From assembly GCF_003864255.1 (NCBI RefSeq), contig NZ_QWEZ01000001.1, positions 2,125,693 to 2,189,692 of the forward strand: a DNA stretch of 64,000 nucleotides, given 5' to 3'. Source of the stretch: Aestuariirhabdus litorea (GTDB lineage: Bacteria; Pseudomonadota; Gammaproteobacteria; Pseudomonadales; Aestuariirhabdaceae). This document shows, in pieces, positions 20,144 to 30,490 of the stretch. Position 1 is the stretch's first letter; each line of letters begins with the position of its first letter. The notes beneath the pieces were generated by a model. The model saw nothing but the letters and a program-made list of their open reading frames with translations. It had not been told where the DNA came from and did no database searches. Position numbers and translations under genes: made by a program.

Positions 20144-21482
20144 GCGCCACCTCCTGCACCCAGCGCACAAACTGGTCACCGCGATCTTCAAAACCGCTGA
20201 ACATATCAAAGCTGGCGCAAGCGGGTGCCAACAACACGGCATCACCCGCTTCTGCAATTTCCCATGCACGCACCACGGCATGGCGAAGATCTTCGCAACG
20301 TTCAGTCACCTGCCCACGCAGCGACGCTTCCACGGCCGGCGCGTCACGACCGATCAAAAGGGAGGCCTTTACATAGTTTTGAACACTCGGCAGGAGGCCG
20401 GAAAAATCAGCGCCTTTGCCATCACCACCGGCAATCAGCACAATGCGTCCCTTCAGCGTTTGGCCAATGCCTTCGATGGCCGCTACCGCAGCGCCGACGT
20501 TGGTTGCCTTGCTGTCGTTAATGAACAGCACACCCGCACTTTCGGCCACCCACTGACAGCGGTGGGGCAACCCACTGAATTCACGAAGCACATCCAGCGC
20601 TGGTTCCAGAGGAAGGTGCAGGTTGTTGACAATCGCCAGCGCCGCCAGGGCATTGGCCTGGTTGTGACGCCCAAAAATCTTGAGCTCCGTAACCGGCAGC
20701 AGCAGGTTCGAGCCTTGCGCCAACCACTGCTGTCCATTCTCTTCCCGAATTCCGAACTGCCCGAGATCGGGCGAGCCGAGGCCAAAGCTGCCGATCCTCA
20801 CCGCCGAACCCACCAGCGGGCTACTCAGCGGATCATCCCGGTTGATGACGGCACTGCGGCAACCGCGGAAAATACGATGCTTGGCGCGATGGTAATCGGC
20901 CAGCCCCTCATAACGATCCATATGGTCTTCGCTGACATTCAGCACTGTCGCCACTTCGGCCCCGACCTTATCGGTGGTCTCCAACTGAAAGCTGGAGAGT
21001 TCAAGCACAAAAATATCGGCATCGCTGTGCAGCAGGTCCAGAACAGGGGTGCCTATGTTGCCGCCTACGGCCACCTTTAGCCCGCAGGCCTGCAACATCT
21101 CACCCACCAGCGTGGTGACAGTGCTCTTGGCATTGGAGCCGGTAATGGCCACCAGCGGTTTGGTCACGGCGCGACAGAACAGCTCAATATCGCCAACCAC
21201 CTCTACCCCTCGCTCGATCGCACTCGCCAGGGCGGGCTCCCGGAGCGAAACCCCGGGGCTGACCACCAGCAGGGTGGCGTCGTCGAACTGCCCCGGCTGG
21301 AAGGGCCCGGCGCTCACGCTGACCTCAGGGAACTGTTCGCGGAACGCATCCAGCTGCGGTGGTGTCGGCCTGCTATCAGCGACCCTAAACCCGAGCCCCA
21401 TATCCGAAAAATAACGGGCACAGGCGATCCCGGTTTTTCCCAAACCGACAATCACTCTCTTTGTGTCCGTTGATATCAGCAT
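20136..21482 (-). CDS. murD: UDP-N-acetylmuramoylalanine--D-glutamate ligase MurD
   Basis: MurD adds D-glutamate to UDP-MurNAc-L-Ala. The 448-residue product has an N-terminal Rossmann region (VIVGLGKTGIACARY), the ATP loop GSNAKSTV, NRDDP, and the C-terminal ligase domain with LLAPACASFDMF. It starts 7 bases after mraY and overlaps ftsW by 8 bases. Confidence 0.97.
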   Translation of the reverse strand: MLISTDTKRVIVGLGKTGIACARYFSDMGLGFRVADSRPTPPQLDAFREQFPEVSVSAGPFQPGQFDDATLLVVSPGVSLREPALASAIERGVEVVGDIELFCRAVTKPLVAITGSNAKSTVTTLVGEMLQACGLKVAVGGNIGTPVLDLLHSDADIFVLELSSFQLETTDKVGAEVATVLNVSEDHMDRYEGLADYHRAKHRIFRGCRSAVINRDDPLSSPLVGSAVRIGSFGLGSPDLGQFGIREENGQQWLAQGSNLLLPVTELKIFGRHNQANALAALAIVNNLHLPLEPALDVLREFSGLPHRCQWVAESAGVLFINDSKATNVGAAVAAIEGIGQTLKGRIVLIAGGDGKGADFSGLLPSVQNYVKASLLIGRDAPAVEASLRGQVTERCEDLRHAVVRAWEIAEAGDAVLLAPACASFDMFSGFEDRGDQFVRWVQEVAHG

Positions 21483-21489
21483 GCTTTGC

Positions 21490-22572
21490 CTACCGCAGTT
21501 TCAGGGTGGCCAGTCCGACCAGGACCAGCATCAGTGTAATAATCCAGAAACGCACAATAACCCGTGGCTCCGGCCAGCCCTTGAGCTCGAAATGGTGATG
21601 CAGGGGCGCCATGCGGAAGATGCGACGTCCGGTCAATTTAAAGGAGGCTACCTGCAGGATGACCGATACCGTTTCCATCACGAACACGCCGCCCATAATG
21701 AACAGCACAATTTCCTGGCGAACGATCACGGCGACCACCCCCAGGGCAGCCCCCAGCGCCAGCGCCCCCACATCACCCATAAAGACCTGGGCCGGATAGG
21801 TGTTAAACCAAAGAAAACCCAGTCCCGCACCGGCCAGGGCCGCACAGAACACCATCAGTTCACCGGCACCGGCGATATAGGGAATGTGCAGGTACTCGGC
21901 AAAGCCGATGTTGCCGCTGGCGTAGGCAAAGATTCCCAGTGCCCCGCCAACCATGACCGTGGGCATAATGGCGAGGCCATCCAGGCCATCGGTCAGGTTA
22001 ACGGCGTTGCTCGACCCCACGATCACGAAGTAGGTCAGCACAATAAAGAGTGGCCCAAGATCCAGGGCAATCTCCTTGAAGAAGGGAACGATCAACTGGA
22101 CTTCAGCAGGGCCACTGGCGGTAACGTAGAGCACTACGGCCGCGCCCGCACCGGCAACCGACTGCCACAGGTACTTCCAGCGCGCCGGCAAACCGCGGGG
22201 GTTTTTCTCCACCACCTTACGGTAATCATCCACCCAGCCCACGGCACCAAACAGAAAGGTGACCGCCAGCACGATCCACACATAGTGGTTACTGAGGTTG
22301 GCCCACATCAGGGTACTGAGACCGAGGGCAACCAGAATCAGGGCTCCCCCCATGGTCGGGGTACCGGCTTTGCTCAAGTGGGTTTGGGGACCGTCGTCAC
22401 GCACCGCTTGCCCGATCTGGTAATGGCGAAGGCGGTTGATCATCAGGGGCCCAAGCCATAAACAGATGGCTAACGCGGTCAGCACCCCCAGAATCGCGCG
22501 CAGGGTCAGGTACTGCACCACGTTAAATGCACTGTAGTATTGCGCCAGATACTCGCTGATCCATACCAGCAT
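21490..22572 (-). CDS. mraY: MraY, phospho-MurNAc-pentapeptide translocase
   Basis: MraY attaches phospho-MurNAc-pentapeptide to undecaprenyl phosphate, making lipid I. The 360-residue protein has about ten membrane segments, the motif GTPTMGG, the metal-binding region [10 protein letters not shown] and the cytoplasmic loop [11 protein letters not shown]. Its ATG shares one base with the murF stop (TAATG), a classic coupling arrangement. Confidence 0.99.
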   Translation of the reverse strand: MLVWISEYLAQYYSAFNVVQYLTLRAILGVLTALAICLWLGPLMINRLRHYQIGQAVRDDGPQTHLSKAGTPTMGGALILVALGLSTLMWANLSNHYVWIVLAVTFLFGAVGWVDDYRKVVEKNPRGLPARWKYLWQSVAGAGAAVVLYVTASGPAEVQLIVPFFKEIALDLGPLFIVLTYFVIVGSSNAVNLTDGLDGLAIMPTVMVGGALGIFAYASGNIGFAEYLHIPYIAGAGELMVFCAALAGAGLGFLWFNTYPAQVFMGDVGALALGAALGVVAVIVRQEIVLFIMGGVFVMETVSVILQVASFKLTGRRIFRMAPLHHHFELKGWPEPRVIVRFWIITLMLVLVGLATLKLR

Positions 22573-23939
22573 TAGTGAGCCCCCCCGGAGACTTCATTGC
22601 TCATTGCGGCCACCACCTCTTCCATCTTCGAGCTGCGAGATCCCTTGACCAGGAAGGTGACGCCGCTTGCCGCCCTCTTGGTCAGTGCCGAGATCAGCTC
22701 CTGCTTATCAAGGGTTGAGAACGCACCGGCACCAAATGCCCAGGCCGCTTCTGCACTCAGCGGCCCCACCGCATAGAGTGCATCGATCCCCTGCTGCCGG
22801 GCATAACTCCCCAACTGCCGGTGCGCCTCTATGGCTTCGCTCCCCAGCTCAGCCATATCCCCTACTACCAGTACCTTTTCACTCCGGTACTTACTCAACA
22901 AATCAATAGCGGCCCGAAACGATGCCGGGTTCGCGTTGTAGGTATCATCGATAATCCGGCAGCCACCCACGCCTTGCAGGGACACCCCTCGTCCGGCAAC
23001 AGGACGGGCCGCTTCCAGGCCCGCAACCACCTGCTCGACTTCGGCACCGGCTGCGATTGCCAGGCCGGCCGCCGCCAACGCATTGGAAACATTGTGTTCA
23101 CCGGCTAACCCCAGCGCCACCGGGTATTCTGCACCGCCGTAGCAGAGGTTGAAGGTACAGCTCTCGCTGTCTGCGTGGATATTGGCCGCGTGCAGGTCTG
23201 CCTCGTTACGCCGCACCGAGAAGCAGATGATTCGATGCTCACCGCACAGCCCCTGCCAATACTCGTAAAACGGATCATCCAGGTTCAGGACCGCAGTGCC
23301 ATCACTGGTCAACCCTGAAATAATTTCCCCTTTAGCCTGGGCGATAGCGCGCAGGGAGCCAAAGCCTTCGATGTGCGCTGCCGAAACGTTATTGACCAGA
23401 ACAGCATTTGGCTCGACCAGGGCAACGCTGTATTCGATTTCACCCACAGCACTGGCACCGAGCTCAATCACCGCATACCGGTGCTGGTCCTCAAGCTGGC
23501 TAAGGGTCAAGGGAGCGCCGAAGTCGTTATTGAGGTTGCCACGGGTCGCATGAACGGAACCCATCTGTGCGAAGATTGAAGCGCAGAGCTCCTTGACAGT
23601 GGTTTTGCCACAGCTACCGGTGATGGCAACCACTGGCCCCTTAAACTGGCGTCGTACCCACCGCCCAACCTGGCCCAAGGCGAGCCGGGTATCGGCCACC
23701 TGCAGCTGTGGCAGCAGGGTATTAACGGGCGTCCGCACAATAGCGGCGGCCGCGCCTGCCTCACGGGCTGCTTCTACAAAGTCGTGACCATCGAACGAGG
23801 GCCCTTCAATAGCCACAAACAGGGCACCGGGCTGCAGGGTACGGCTGTCGATACTGACGCTGGAGAAACCGACATCGTCACCAAAGAGTTCGGCATCCAG
23901 AACGGGCTGCAATTGACTCAGCAAAGGGTGACCTATCAT
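22572..23939 (-). CDS. murF: UDP-MurNAc-tripeptide--D-alanyl-D-alanine ligase MurF
   Basis: MurF adds the D-Ala-D-Ala dipeptide made by Ddl. The 455-residue product has the ATP loop GSCGKTTVK, the motif [10 protein letters not shown] and the [11 protein letters not shown] strand of the C-terminal domain. The start MIGHPLLSQ at 23939 overlaps the murE stop as ATGA; an ATG 18 bases upstream is inside murE. Confidence 0.98.
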   Translation of the reverse strand: MIGHPLLSQLQPVLDAELFGDDVGFSSVSIDSRTLQPGALFVAIEGPSFDGHDFVEAAREAGAAAAIVRTPVNTLLPQLQVADTRLALGQVGRWVRRQFKGPVVAITGSCGKTTVKELCASIFAQMGSVHATRGNLNNDFGAPLTLSQLEDQHRYAVIELGASAVGEIEYSVALVEPNAVLVNNVSAAHIEGFGSLRAIAQAKGEIISGLTSDGTAVLNLDDPFYEYWQGLCGEHRIICFSVRRNEADLHAANIHADSESCTFNLCYGGAEYPVALGLAGEHNVSNALAAAGLAIAAGAEVEQVVAGLEAARPVAGRGVSLQGVGGCRIIDDTYNANPASFRAAIDLLSKYRSEKVLVVGDMAELGSEAIEAHRQLGSYARQQGIDALYAVGPLSAEAAWAFGAGAFSTLDKQELISALTKRAASGVTFLVKGSRSSKMEEVVAAMSNEVSGGAH

Positions 23940-25453
23940 GACTGTGCTCCTTGCCACTGCTGCAGAGCCAGCTCGACCTGCTGCTGGTCACTAAAGGGGT
24001 AACGCACGCCCTTGATCTCCTGATACGCCTCATGGCCTTTGCCCGCCACCACCACGATGTCCTGTGGCGACGCGGTGGAGACTGCTGCGGCAATCGCCGC
24101 GGCACGATCACCCATGCTCAGGGTACGGCTGCGTGCCGCTTCGTCCGCACCAAGCAGGACATCCGCAATAATCTGTTCAGGATCTTCAGAGCGAGGGTTG
24201 TCGCTGGTGACAATCACTGAACCGGCCCCCTTCAGGGCAGCCTTCAGCATCAGCGGACGCTTGCCCGGATCCCGATCGCCACCACAACCAAAGAGGCAGG
24301 TTACCCGCCCCTCACAGTGGGTCGCCACTGCCGCCAGTAGACTCTCCAGAGCATCCGGTGTATGCGCATAATCCACGATCACCAGCGGACGGCCTCCCCC
24401 GCCAAAACGCTGCATGCGTCCATCCACCGCTTTCAAGCTGTTAGCCGCCTGCAGCAGATCATTGAGGGGGTAGCCCTGTAGCCCGAGGGCGCCGATCACT
24501 GCAATCAGGTTGGCCAGGTTAAATGCCCCCAGCAGCGGTGTGTTGAGCTCCACCTCCCCCCAGGGGGTCACCAGTATGGCCCGGATACCCTCGGCCAGGA
24601 ACTGCACATCACGCGGATAGATATCCGCTGTGCCTGGGCGCAGACTATAACCGAGCGCCTCAACCCCGTTCCTGAGCTGGGTTTTCATCAGCGAGGCGTA
24701 ACGGTCATCTTCATTAATCACGGCGTATTTCAGGCTTGGAGTGGAGAACAGCATCGCTTTGGCGCGCGCATACTCCTCCATGCTGCCATGGTAATCAAGA
24801 TGGTCCCGGGTCAGGTTGGTGAAAATGGCGGTGGTGAAGCCCACCCCGGAAGTCCGTCCCTGCTCGAGGCCGTGGGAGGAGGCTTCCATGGAGAGGTTCA
24901 ACACCCCGGCATCCACCAGCTCGGCCATAAAACGGTGGGTGGTCACCAGGTCTGCGGTGGTATTCAGGCTAGACTGGAGGTTGCCAATAAAACCTAACCC
25001 CAGCGTCCCCATCACCCCGCAGCGAACACCAAGAGACTCCAGTATCTGAGCCAGGTAATGGGAGCAGGAAGTCTTGCCGTTGGTTCCGGTCACGCCGTAG
25101 ATGTTCAGGGCGTGAGAGGGGTTACCGTAAAAGGCTGACACAATCGAGCCCGCTTGCTGCGCCAGCGAAGGCAGGCCAACAACTGCGACCTTGTTCCTCC
25201 ACTCCAGGGTCGGCACCGCCTCTTCCGTTTGAGCAACCACTGCAACGGCGCCCGCCGCAATGGCATCATCGATAAACTGGCGGCCGTCCACCTGGGTACC
25301 CGCCAGCGCCATAAAAAGATCGCCATCAGCCACTTGCCGGCTATCGAGACAAATACCCGCCACACTCAGCTCAGTCAAAAGCCCAAGCTGGCGCTCGGGC
25401 AGATAGGTTGATAGCAGCTGGGAAAGCGGCTGGATTCGGGGAGTCATTATCAT
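23936..25453 (-). CDS. murE: UDP-MurNAc-dipeptide--meso-diaminopimelate ligase MurE
   Basis: MurE adds the third residue of the stem peptide. The 505-residue product has the ATP loop GTNGKTSCS and the motif DNPRSEDP, which marks the meso-diaminopimelate-specific type of Gram-negative bacteria. Its ATG overlaps the ftsI stop as ATGA; an alternative ATG lies two codons downstream. Confidence 0.98.
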   Translation of the reverse strand: MIMTPRIQPLSQLLSTYLPERQLGLLTELSVAGICLDSRQVADGDLFMALAGTQVDGRQFIDDAIAAGAVAVVAQTEEAVPTLEWRNKVAVVGLPSLAQQAGSIVSAFYGNPSHALNIYGVTGTNGKTSCSHYLAQILESLGVRCGVMGTLGLGFIGNLQSSLNTTADLVTTHRFMAELVDAGVLNLSMEASSHGLEQGRTSGVGFTTAIFTNLTRDHLDYHGSMEEYARAKAMLFSTPSLKYAVINEDDRYASLMKTQLRNGVEALGYSLRPGTADIYPRDVQFLAEGIRAILVTPWGEVELNTPLLGAFNLANLIAVIGALGLQGYPLNDLLQAANSLKAVDGRMQRFGGGGRPLVIVDYAHTPDALESLLAAVATHCEGRVTCLFGCGGDRDPGKRPLMLKAALKGAGSVIVTSDNPRSEDPEQIIADVLLGADEAARSRTLSMGDRAAAIAAAVSTASPQDIVVVAGKGHEAYQEIKGVRYPFSDQQQVELALQQWQGAQS

Positions 25454-27171
25454 GTCCTCTTCACCGAGCCCTGCCGTTGTTTGGCAGTTATGGTTTTCAC
25501 ATCTGCAGGCGTTTCTCCCAGCAGGTGTAAGGTGCCAGCAACCACACTCGAGAACACCGGGGCAGCGACGGCCCCACCGTAGTAGTCGCCACTCTTGGGG
25601 TTATCAATCATCACCACGGTGACGATACGGGGTTGATCAGCTGGTGCCATACCGGCAAAAGTGGACATGTATTGGTCCTCTTCATAGCCGGCGCTGCTGA
25701 CCTTATGTACGGTGCCGGTCTTTCCGGATACGCTGTACCCTTCTACCGCGGCCTGGGTGCCTGTACCTCCCGCCTCAACCACAGCGCTCAACATGCGGCG
25801 CACATCACGGGCTACCCGAGGAGAGATGACCTGTTCGGGTCTGGCTTCACGATTGCCATCCCGTAGCAGGGTCACTGGCTTTTTAACCCCGTCACGGGCC
25901 AGCACGCTGTAGGCCGAAGCCAGTTGAAGCGCCGTTACGGAAATGCCATAGCCATAGGATAAAGTGGCTGTTTCAGTCGGCCGCCAGCGCCCCCTGCTGG
26001 GCAGGCTACCGCTGCTTTCACCCGGAAACCCACTGCCGGACGCCTGCCCCAGGCCGAGCTGGTAAAACAGATCCCAAATTGGCTCAGCGCCGATGTCGAG
26101 GGCGATCTTGCTGGTTGCCACATTGCTCGACTTGGCCAACAGCGTGGTCATATCGACCACACCGTAGTTGCGGTGATCCTTCACTTGCAGATGAGGCCCA
26201 ACCCGGAAGAGGCCGGGCGTGGTATCAATTTTGGAGCCTGTGCCATATCGCCCGGTTTCGAAGGCCGCGGCTAGCGTCAGGGGTTTTACGGTGGAACCGG
26301 GTTCGAACACATCGGTCATGGCCCTATTGCGCAGGCTGGCCACATTAATGCGCTTGCGGTTGTTCGGGTTGTAGGCGGGCTGGTTAACCATCGCCAACAC
26401 CTCTCCCGACTCCACATCCATCACCACCATCGAGCCACCATCGGCATTATGCTGGCTAACGGCCGCTTTCAATTCGCGATAGGCCAGGTACTGAACTCGC
26501 ATATCGATACTGAGCATCAGGTCTTTACCGGGGTCTGCACTGGCAACCAGCTCAGCGCTCTTGACCAACCGTCCGCGACGATCCTTTAGCATACGATATT
26601 TTCCGGGGCGCCCCTCCAGCCAGTCGTTATAGGAGAGCTCAAGCCCCTCCTGCCCGTTGCCATCCACATCGGTAAAGCCCACCAGATGGGCGGCCACTTC
26701 TCCCGAAGGGTAATAACGACGGTATTCGTCGATGGAGTAGATGCCGTCTATATCAAGGTCCAGTACCGCCTTACCCTGATCCGGGGTCAGGTGGCGTTTG
26801 AGGTAAACGAACTCCCTGGACTCATTGCCCAACATTCTTGCCTTGAGGTAGCGCTCTGAAAGGTTGAGCTTTTTGGAGAGTTCTGCCCAGGGCAGATCAT
26901 CCGCTTTAACCTCCTGTGGGTTTACCCAGATGGAAACCACCGGAGTGCTCACGGCCAGCGCGCGGCCGTTGCGGTCAAAAATAATGCCGCGGGTGGCTGC
27001 AATCCGGGAGTAGCGAACAGTGCGCTTGTCACCCTCGTCCTGCAGGAACTGTCGGTCAACAACCTGAAGATCGACGATGCGCCACATCACTACCGCGGTG
27101 GCAATAGCCACCAGCGTCAGCACGAAGGCAAAACGTGCCGGATAGGGACCATGGCGTGCGGCTTTACTCAC
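25450..27171 (-). CDS. ftsI: FtsI (PBP3), septal peptidoglycan transpeptidase
   Basis: FtsI cross-links septal peptidoglycan and is the target of aztreonam-type drugs. The product is 573 residues: a short basic cytoplasmic tail, one membrane segment (about residues 13-32), a pedestal domain and the transpeptidase domain with the active-site triad STVK (in EPGSTVKPL), SSN and KTGT. I chose a GTG start at 27171, which overlaps the ftsL stop as GTGA and yields the usual N-terminus VSKAARHGPYPARF. The ATG at 27291 would add 40 residues that are out-of-frame ftsL. Confidence 0.96.
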   Translation of the reverse strand: MSKAARHGPYPARFAFVLTLVAIATAVVMWRIVDLQVVDRQFLQDEGDKRTVRYSRIAATRGIIFDRNGRALAVSTPVVSIWVNPQEVKADDLPWAELSKKLNLSERYLKARMLGNESREFVYLKRHLTPDQGKAVLDLDIDGIYSIDEYRRYYPSGEVAAHLVGFTDVDGNGQEGLELSYNDWLEGRPGKYRMLKDRRGRLVKSAELVASADPGKDLMLSIDMRVQYLAYRELKAAVSQHNADGGSMVVMDVESGEVLAMVNQPAYNPNNRKRINVASLRNRAMTDVFEPGSTVKPLTLAAAFETGRYGTGSKIDTTPGLFRVGPHLQVKDHRNYGVVDMTTLLAKSSNVATSKIALDIGAEPIWDLFYQLGLGQASGSGFPGESSGSLPSRGRWRPTETATLSYGYGISVTALQLASAYSVLARDGVKKPVTLLRDGNREARPEQVISPRVARDVRRMLSAVVEAGGTGTQAAVEGYSVSGKTGTVHKVSSAGYEEDQYMSTFAGMAPADQPRIVTVVMIDNPKSGDYYGGAVAAPVFSSVVAGTLHLLGETPADVKTITAKQRQGSVKRT

Positions 27172-27461
27172 CGGACCACCATAACCATATCTTTGGGATG
27201 AGGAATATTCATATTCAGTTGTTTGCTGGCCAGTAGCTCTATTCGACTCGGTGTGGTCAGGGTGCTGTGCTGAAGAAGCAGCTGCCCCCACTGCACCTGG
27301 GACAGGTGTTTGTAGTTGGTTTCTTCCATTAGCTGGTTAAATGCCAGGCGGTTCAGGTGGGCGACATAGGTCACTGCAAACGCTGAGGCAGCAACGGCAA
27401 CCAGCAAGGCCAGCACCAACAGGTGCTGCTTGCAGATCAATTGTTGCCACACGGTTTTCAC
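27168..27461 (-). CDS. ftsL: Cell division protein FtsL
   Basis: FtsL is a small bitopic protein that joins FtsB and FtsQ and signals to FtsWI. The 97-residue product has one membrane segment (about residues 13-33) followed by a short coiled-coil region. It starts 21 bases after rsmH and overlaps ftsI by four bases. Sequence conservation is low in this family; size, topology and position make the call secure. Confidence 0.93.
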   Translation of the reverse strand: MKTVWQQLICKQHLLVLALLVAVAASAFAVTYVAHLNRLAFNQLMEETNYKHLSQVQWGQLLLQHSTLTTPSRIELLASKQLNMNIPHPKDMVMVVR

Positions 27462-27482
27462 CCCATCCCCCCCTTGGCTCGA

Positions 27483-28403
27483 CTAGCCTATTTTTTCTGC
27501 AACTCGCATCACCGCGCTTCGTGCACGGGGATTTCTATTGACCTCTTCGGCACTGGCTTTGATCGCCTTTCCTACCGAGCGCAAACGTTTGTTCAGCTGA
27601 TCCTCGCGAACCGGCAACCCCGGGGGCAACTCATCCCCCTTCACATGCTTGCGGATAAAGCGCTTAACGATCCGGTCCTCCAGCGAATGAAAGCTGATAA
27701 CCACCAGGCGTCCGCCCGGCTTCAACAACTCCAGCGCCTTATCGAGAACAACCTCCAGATCCTTCAACTCCGAGTTGATGTAAATACGAATACCCTGAAA
27801 GGCCCGGGTGGCGGGATTCTTGCCCTTTTCCCAGCGCGGGTTGGCCTCCGCCACAATACGCGCCAGCTGCGCGGTTCGGGTGATCGGCGATGAGGATCGA
27901 GCCTCAACGATCGCCCGCGCCATCCGCCGTGCAAATCGCTCCTCTCCGTAGGTTTTCAGCACCCAGGCGATATCCTCTTCCGAAGCCCGGGCAATCCACT
28001 CGGCGGCGCTCTCCCCACGCTCGGAATCCATTCGCATATCCAGCGGGCCGTCGTTAAGAAAGCTGAACCCCCGCTCCGGGTCATCGAGCTGGGGTGAAGA
28101 GACTCCCAGATCCAGCAGGATACCGTCGAGCGGACCACCCACCAGGCTGTCAATCTCGGCAAAGGAGCCTCGCTGGATGGAGAAACGGGCATCCGCCTCT
28201 GCCAGCTCAACCGCCGTTGCATAGGCTCGGGGGTCCTTATCAATAGCAACCAGCGATCCGGCCTCATCCAGCGAGGAGAGAATCAGCCGCGAGTGACCTC
28301 CGCGACCAAAGGTGCCATCCACGTAGCGTCCCGAGGGGCTAAGAATCAGTGACGACACTGCTTCGGTCAGCAGGACGGTTTCATGTTGATCATGGTTCGT
28401 CAT
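27483..28403 (-). CDS. rsmH: 16S rRNA (cytosine1402-N4)-methyltransferase RsmH
   Basis: RsmH methylates C1402 of 16S rRNA, next to the base modified by RsmI, whose gene lies nearby. The 306-residue product has the SAM-binding region [33 protein letters not shown] and [15 protein letters not shown]. It starts one base after mraZ ends. Confidence 0.98.
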   Translation of the reverse strand: MTNHDQHETVLLTEAVSSLILSPSGRYVDGTFGRGGHSRLILSSLDEAGSLVAIDKDPRAYATAVELAEADARFSIQRGSFAEIDSLVGGPLDGILLDLGVSSPQLDDPERGFSFLNDGPLDMRMDSERGESAAEWIARASEEDIAWVLKTYGEERFARRMARAIVEARSSSPITRTAQLARIVAEANPRWEKGKNPATRAFQGIRIYINSELKDLEVVLDKALELLKPGGRLVVISFHSLEDRIVKRFIRKHVKGDELPPGLPVREDQLNKRLRSVGKAIKASAEEVNRNPRARSAVMRVAEKIG

Positions 28404-28404
28404 T

Positions 28405-28863
28405 TTATAGTGACAGAGAACTCAGCTCTGCCGGCACCTCTTCGTCGCCATTGCCCAGCGCCAGGTCCTCGCTCAAACGGTCGGCCCAGCGCTCCTCACT
28501 CCATAACTCGAACTTCTTGCCCTGCCCCACCAGAATGCAGCGCTTATCCAGGCCCGCGTGCTCGCGCAACAGGGGCGGCACCAGGATCCGGCTACTGGAA
28601 TCCATCTCAACGTCGGTCGCATGACCGATCAGCAGTCGCTGGATGCGACGCGTCAAGGGGTTAAAGCTGGGGAGCGCTTCGATCTTGGTCTGGATCTCTT
28701 CCCATTCAGCCAAGGGGTAGATCAGCAGGCAGGGCTGGTCGGTATCGATGGTCGCTACCAGGCAGCCATCATCGTGCGCAAGCAGTCGCTCGCGATACTT
28801 TGTCGGTATCGCAAGACGCCCCTTGGCATCGAGATTGATGGCGCTAGCTCCCCTGAACCTCAC
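28405..28863 (-). CDS. mraZ: Transcriptional regulator MraZ
   Basis: MraZ is a double AbrB-like-fold DNA-binding protein that represses its own dcw operon in E. coli. The 152-residue product has the two repeats, each with an R-containing loop ([12 protein letters not shown] near residues 12-23 and [12 protein letters not shown] near 90-101). It begins with GTG at 28863 behind GGGGGAG. That ribosome-binding site is also the last of four MraZ-type operator boxes, so MraZ binding should block both transcription and the leader. Confidence 0.97.
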   Translation of the reverse strand: MRFRGASAINLDAKGRLAIPTKYRERLLAHDDGCLVATIDTDQPCLLIYPLAEWEEIQTKIEALPSFNPLTRRIQRLLIGHATDVEMDSSSRILVPPLLREHAGLDKRCILVGQGKKFELWSEERWADRLSEDLALGNGDEEVPAELSSLSL

Positions 28864-28867
28864 AACT

Positions 28868-28902
28868 CCCCCTTTTACCCACTTTTACCCACTTTATGCC
28901 AC
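28868..28902 (-). promoter_or_regulatory. MraZ operator: four GTGGG-type boxes at 10-bp spacing
   Basis: On the minus strand boxes read GTGGC (28902-28898), GTGGG (28892-28888), GTGGG (28882-28878) and GGGGG (28872-28868), each 10 bp from the next. This is the repeated GTGGG layout known for MraZ binding sites. The last box doubles as the mraZ Shine-Dalgarno sequence. Confidence 0.85.
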
Positions 28903-28910
28903 TTTGAGAC

Positions 28911-28939
28911 ACTATAGGAATGCCGGGGGGGACAGTCAA
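28911..28939 (-). promoter_or_regulatory. Promoter of the dcw (mraZ) operon
   Basis: On the minus strand TTGACT (28939-28934) and TATAGT (28916-28911) are separated by exactly 17 bases. Transcription should start near 28904, immediately before the MraZ boxes. Both hexamers are close to the sigma-70 consensus. Confidence 0.85.
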
Positions 28940-29121
28940 CAGGCCGGATCGCAAAATTAGCTTTAAAATCAGGGCGATATGGCCAGTTTTGTCATCCCGT
29001 GAGGGTTTAGCGGGAAGCGCCTGAGGGATTTGTTTTTGCAATACAAGCAGATAAACCACCAACTTAAAGTGATTTATCAGGAGTAAGATTATTTTGGTCT
29101 ATCCAGGGGATTTGTAGTACG

Positions 29122-29141
29122 CGTCTCATTCCTGCGAGACG
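29122..29141 (-). terminator. Possible terminator after rnpB
   Basis: CGTCTC (29122-29127) and GAGACG (29136-29141) form a 6-bp stem 13 bases past the RNA 3' end. No T-run follows on the minus strand, so it may be a processing or stability hairpin instead. Confidence 0.4.
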
Positions 29142-29149
29142 GGGGGAGA

Positions 29150-29502
<353 letters not shown>

Positions 29503-29506
29503 GGCT

Positions 29507-29535
29507 AGACTAACCGCCTTTCAACTGCAGGGCAA
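29507..29535 (-). promoter_or_regulatory. Candidate rnpB promoter inside the rsmI 3' end
   Basis: On the minus strand TTGCCC (29535-29530) and TAGTCT (29512-29507) are 17 bases apart, and the RNA 5' end (about 29500) falls 7 bases beyond. The TAG of the -10 hexamer is the rsmI stop codon. The hexamers are weak matches, so the call rests mainly on position. Confidence 0.35.
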
Positions 29536-30361
29536 GCTGGTAGAGCGCCTTTTTCCGCACCCCGCTGATGCGCGAGGCCAGTGCACTGGCCTGCTTGAGG
29601 GGCAACTCCTCGAGCAGTATTTCCAGCATCCGCCGGGTCTCGGGATCGACCTCATCCTGCCCGCTTTGCGCAGGCGCTCCCCGCACCAGAACCACGAACT
29701 CACCGCGCTGCTGGTTGCTGTCGCCACGCATCCATTCCAGCACCTCGGCGACCGGCCCTCCCTGAATGGTCTCAAAGGTTTTGCTGATCTCCCGCGCCAC
29801 CACCAGCTCCCGGTCATCCCCCAGCAGTTCGACCAGATCCTCCATACAATCGAGAATACGGTGGGTCGACTCGTAAAAGATCCAGGTGGCCTCAGCGCTC
29901 GCCAACTGTTCGATCCGCTGCCGCCGGGCACCGCGCTTGGCAGGCAGAAATCCCTCGAACTGGAAGCGGTCCGAAGGCAGCCCCGCTACCGACAACGCAG
30001 CGATCATCGCACTGGCACCTGGCACAGGCACCACCCGGATCCCCCGCTGGCGGGCTTCGCTCACCAGGTGGTAGCCCGGATCGGAGATCAGGGGCGTGCC
30101 CGCATCGGAGATCAACGCCACGCTCTCACCGGCCGCGATCCGATCCAGCAGACGGCCACTGCGCTCGCGCTCGTTATGGTCGTGATACGCGAGCATGGGG
30201 GTGGAGACCCCCAGATGGTCGAGCAGGCGCGCGCTGTGGCGCGTATCCTCGGCGGCAATCAGGTCCACCTCCCCCAAAACACGAATCGCCCGCGCCGAAA
30301 TATCCTCCAGGTTACCGATCGGTGTTGCCACCACATATAGAGTTGCACCGCTTTCCATCAA
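29510..30361 (-). CDS. rsmI: 16S rRNA (cytidine1402-2'-O)-methyltransferase RsmI
   Basis: RsmI puts the 2'-O-methyl group on C1402 of 16S rRNA. The 283-residue tetrapyrrole-methylase-fold protein shows LYVVATPIGNLEDIS at the N-terminus, AAEDTRHS, LISDAGTPLISDPG and VPVPGASA, all diagnostic. Two adjacent ATG codons (30361 and 30358) are possible starts. It is divergent from lpoA, with 129 bases between, and its stop abuts rnpB. Confidence 0.97.
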   Translation of the reverse strand: MMESGATLYVVATPIGNLEDISARAIRVLGEVDLIAAEDTRHSARLLDHLGVSTPMLAYHDHNERERSGRLLDRIAAGESVALISDAGTPLISDPGYHLVSEARQRGIRVVPVPGASAMIAALSVAGLPSDRFQFEGFLPAKRGARRQRIEQLASAEATWIFYESTHRILDCMEDLVELLGDDRELVVAREISKTFETIQGGPVAEVLEWMRGDSNQQRGEFVVLVRGAPAQSGQDEVDPETRRMLEILLEELPLKQASALASRISGVRKKALYQLALQLKGG

Positions 30362-30490
30362 GATTGGACTCCGCCCACAGAAGAAGACCTAGTATATAGG
30401 AAATCAAACAGCGTCTCGGTTAGAATGAACCTTCGCGCGGAGATCACCGATCCGCACCACCGCTTTCCTTAAGACCATTGCCGATCGCCC

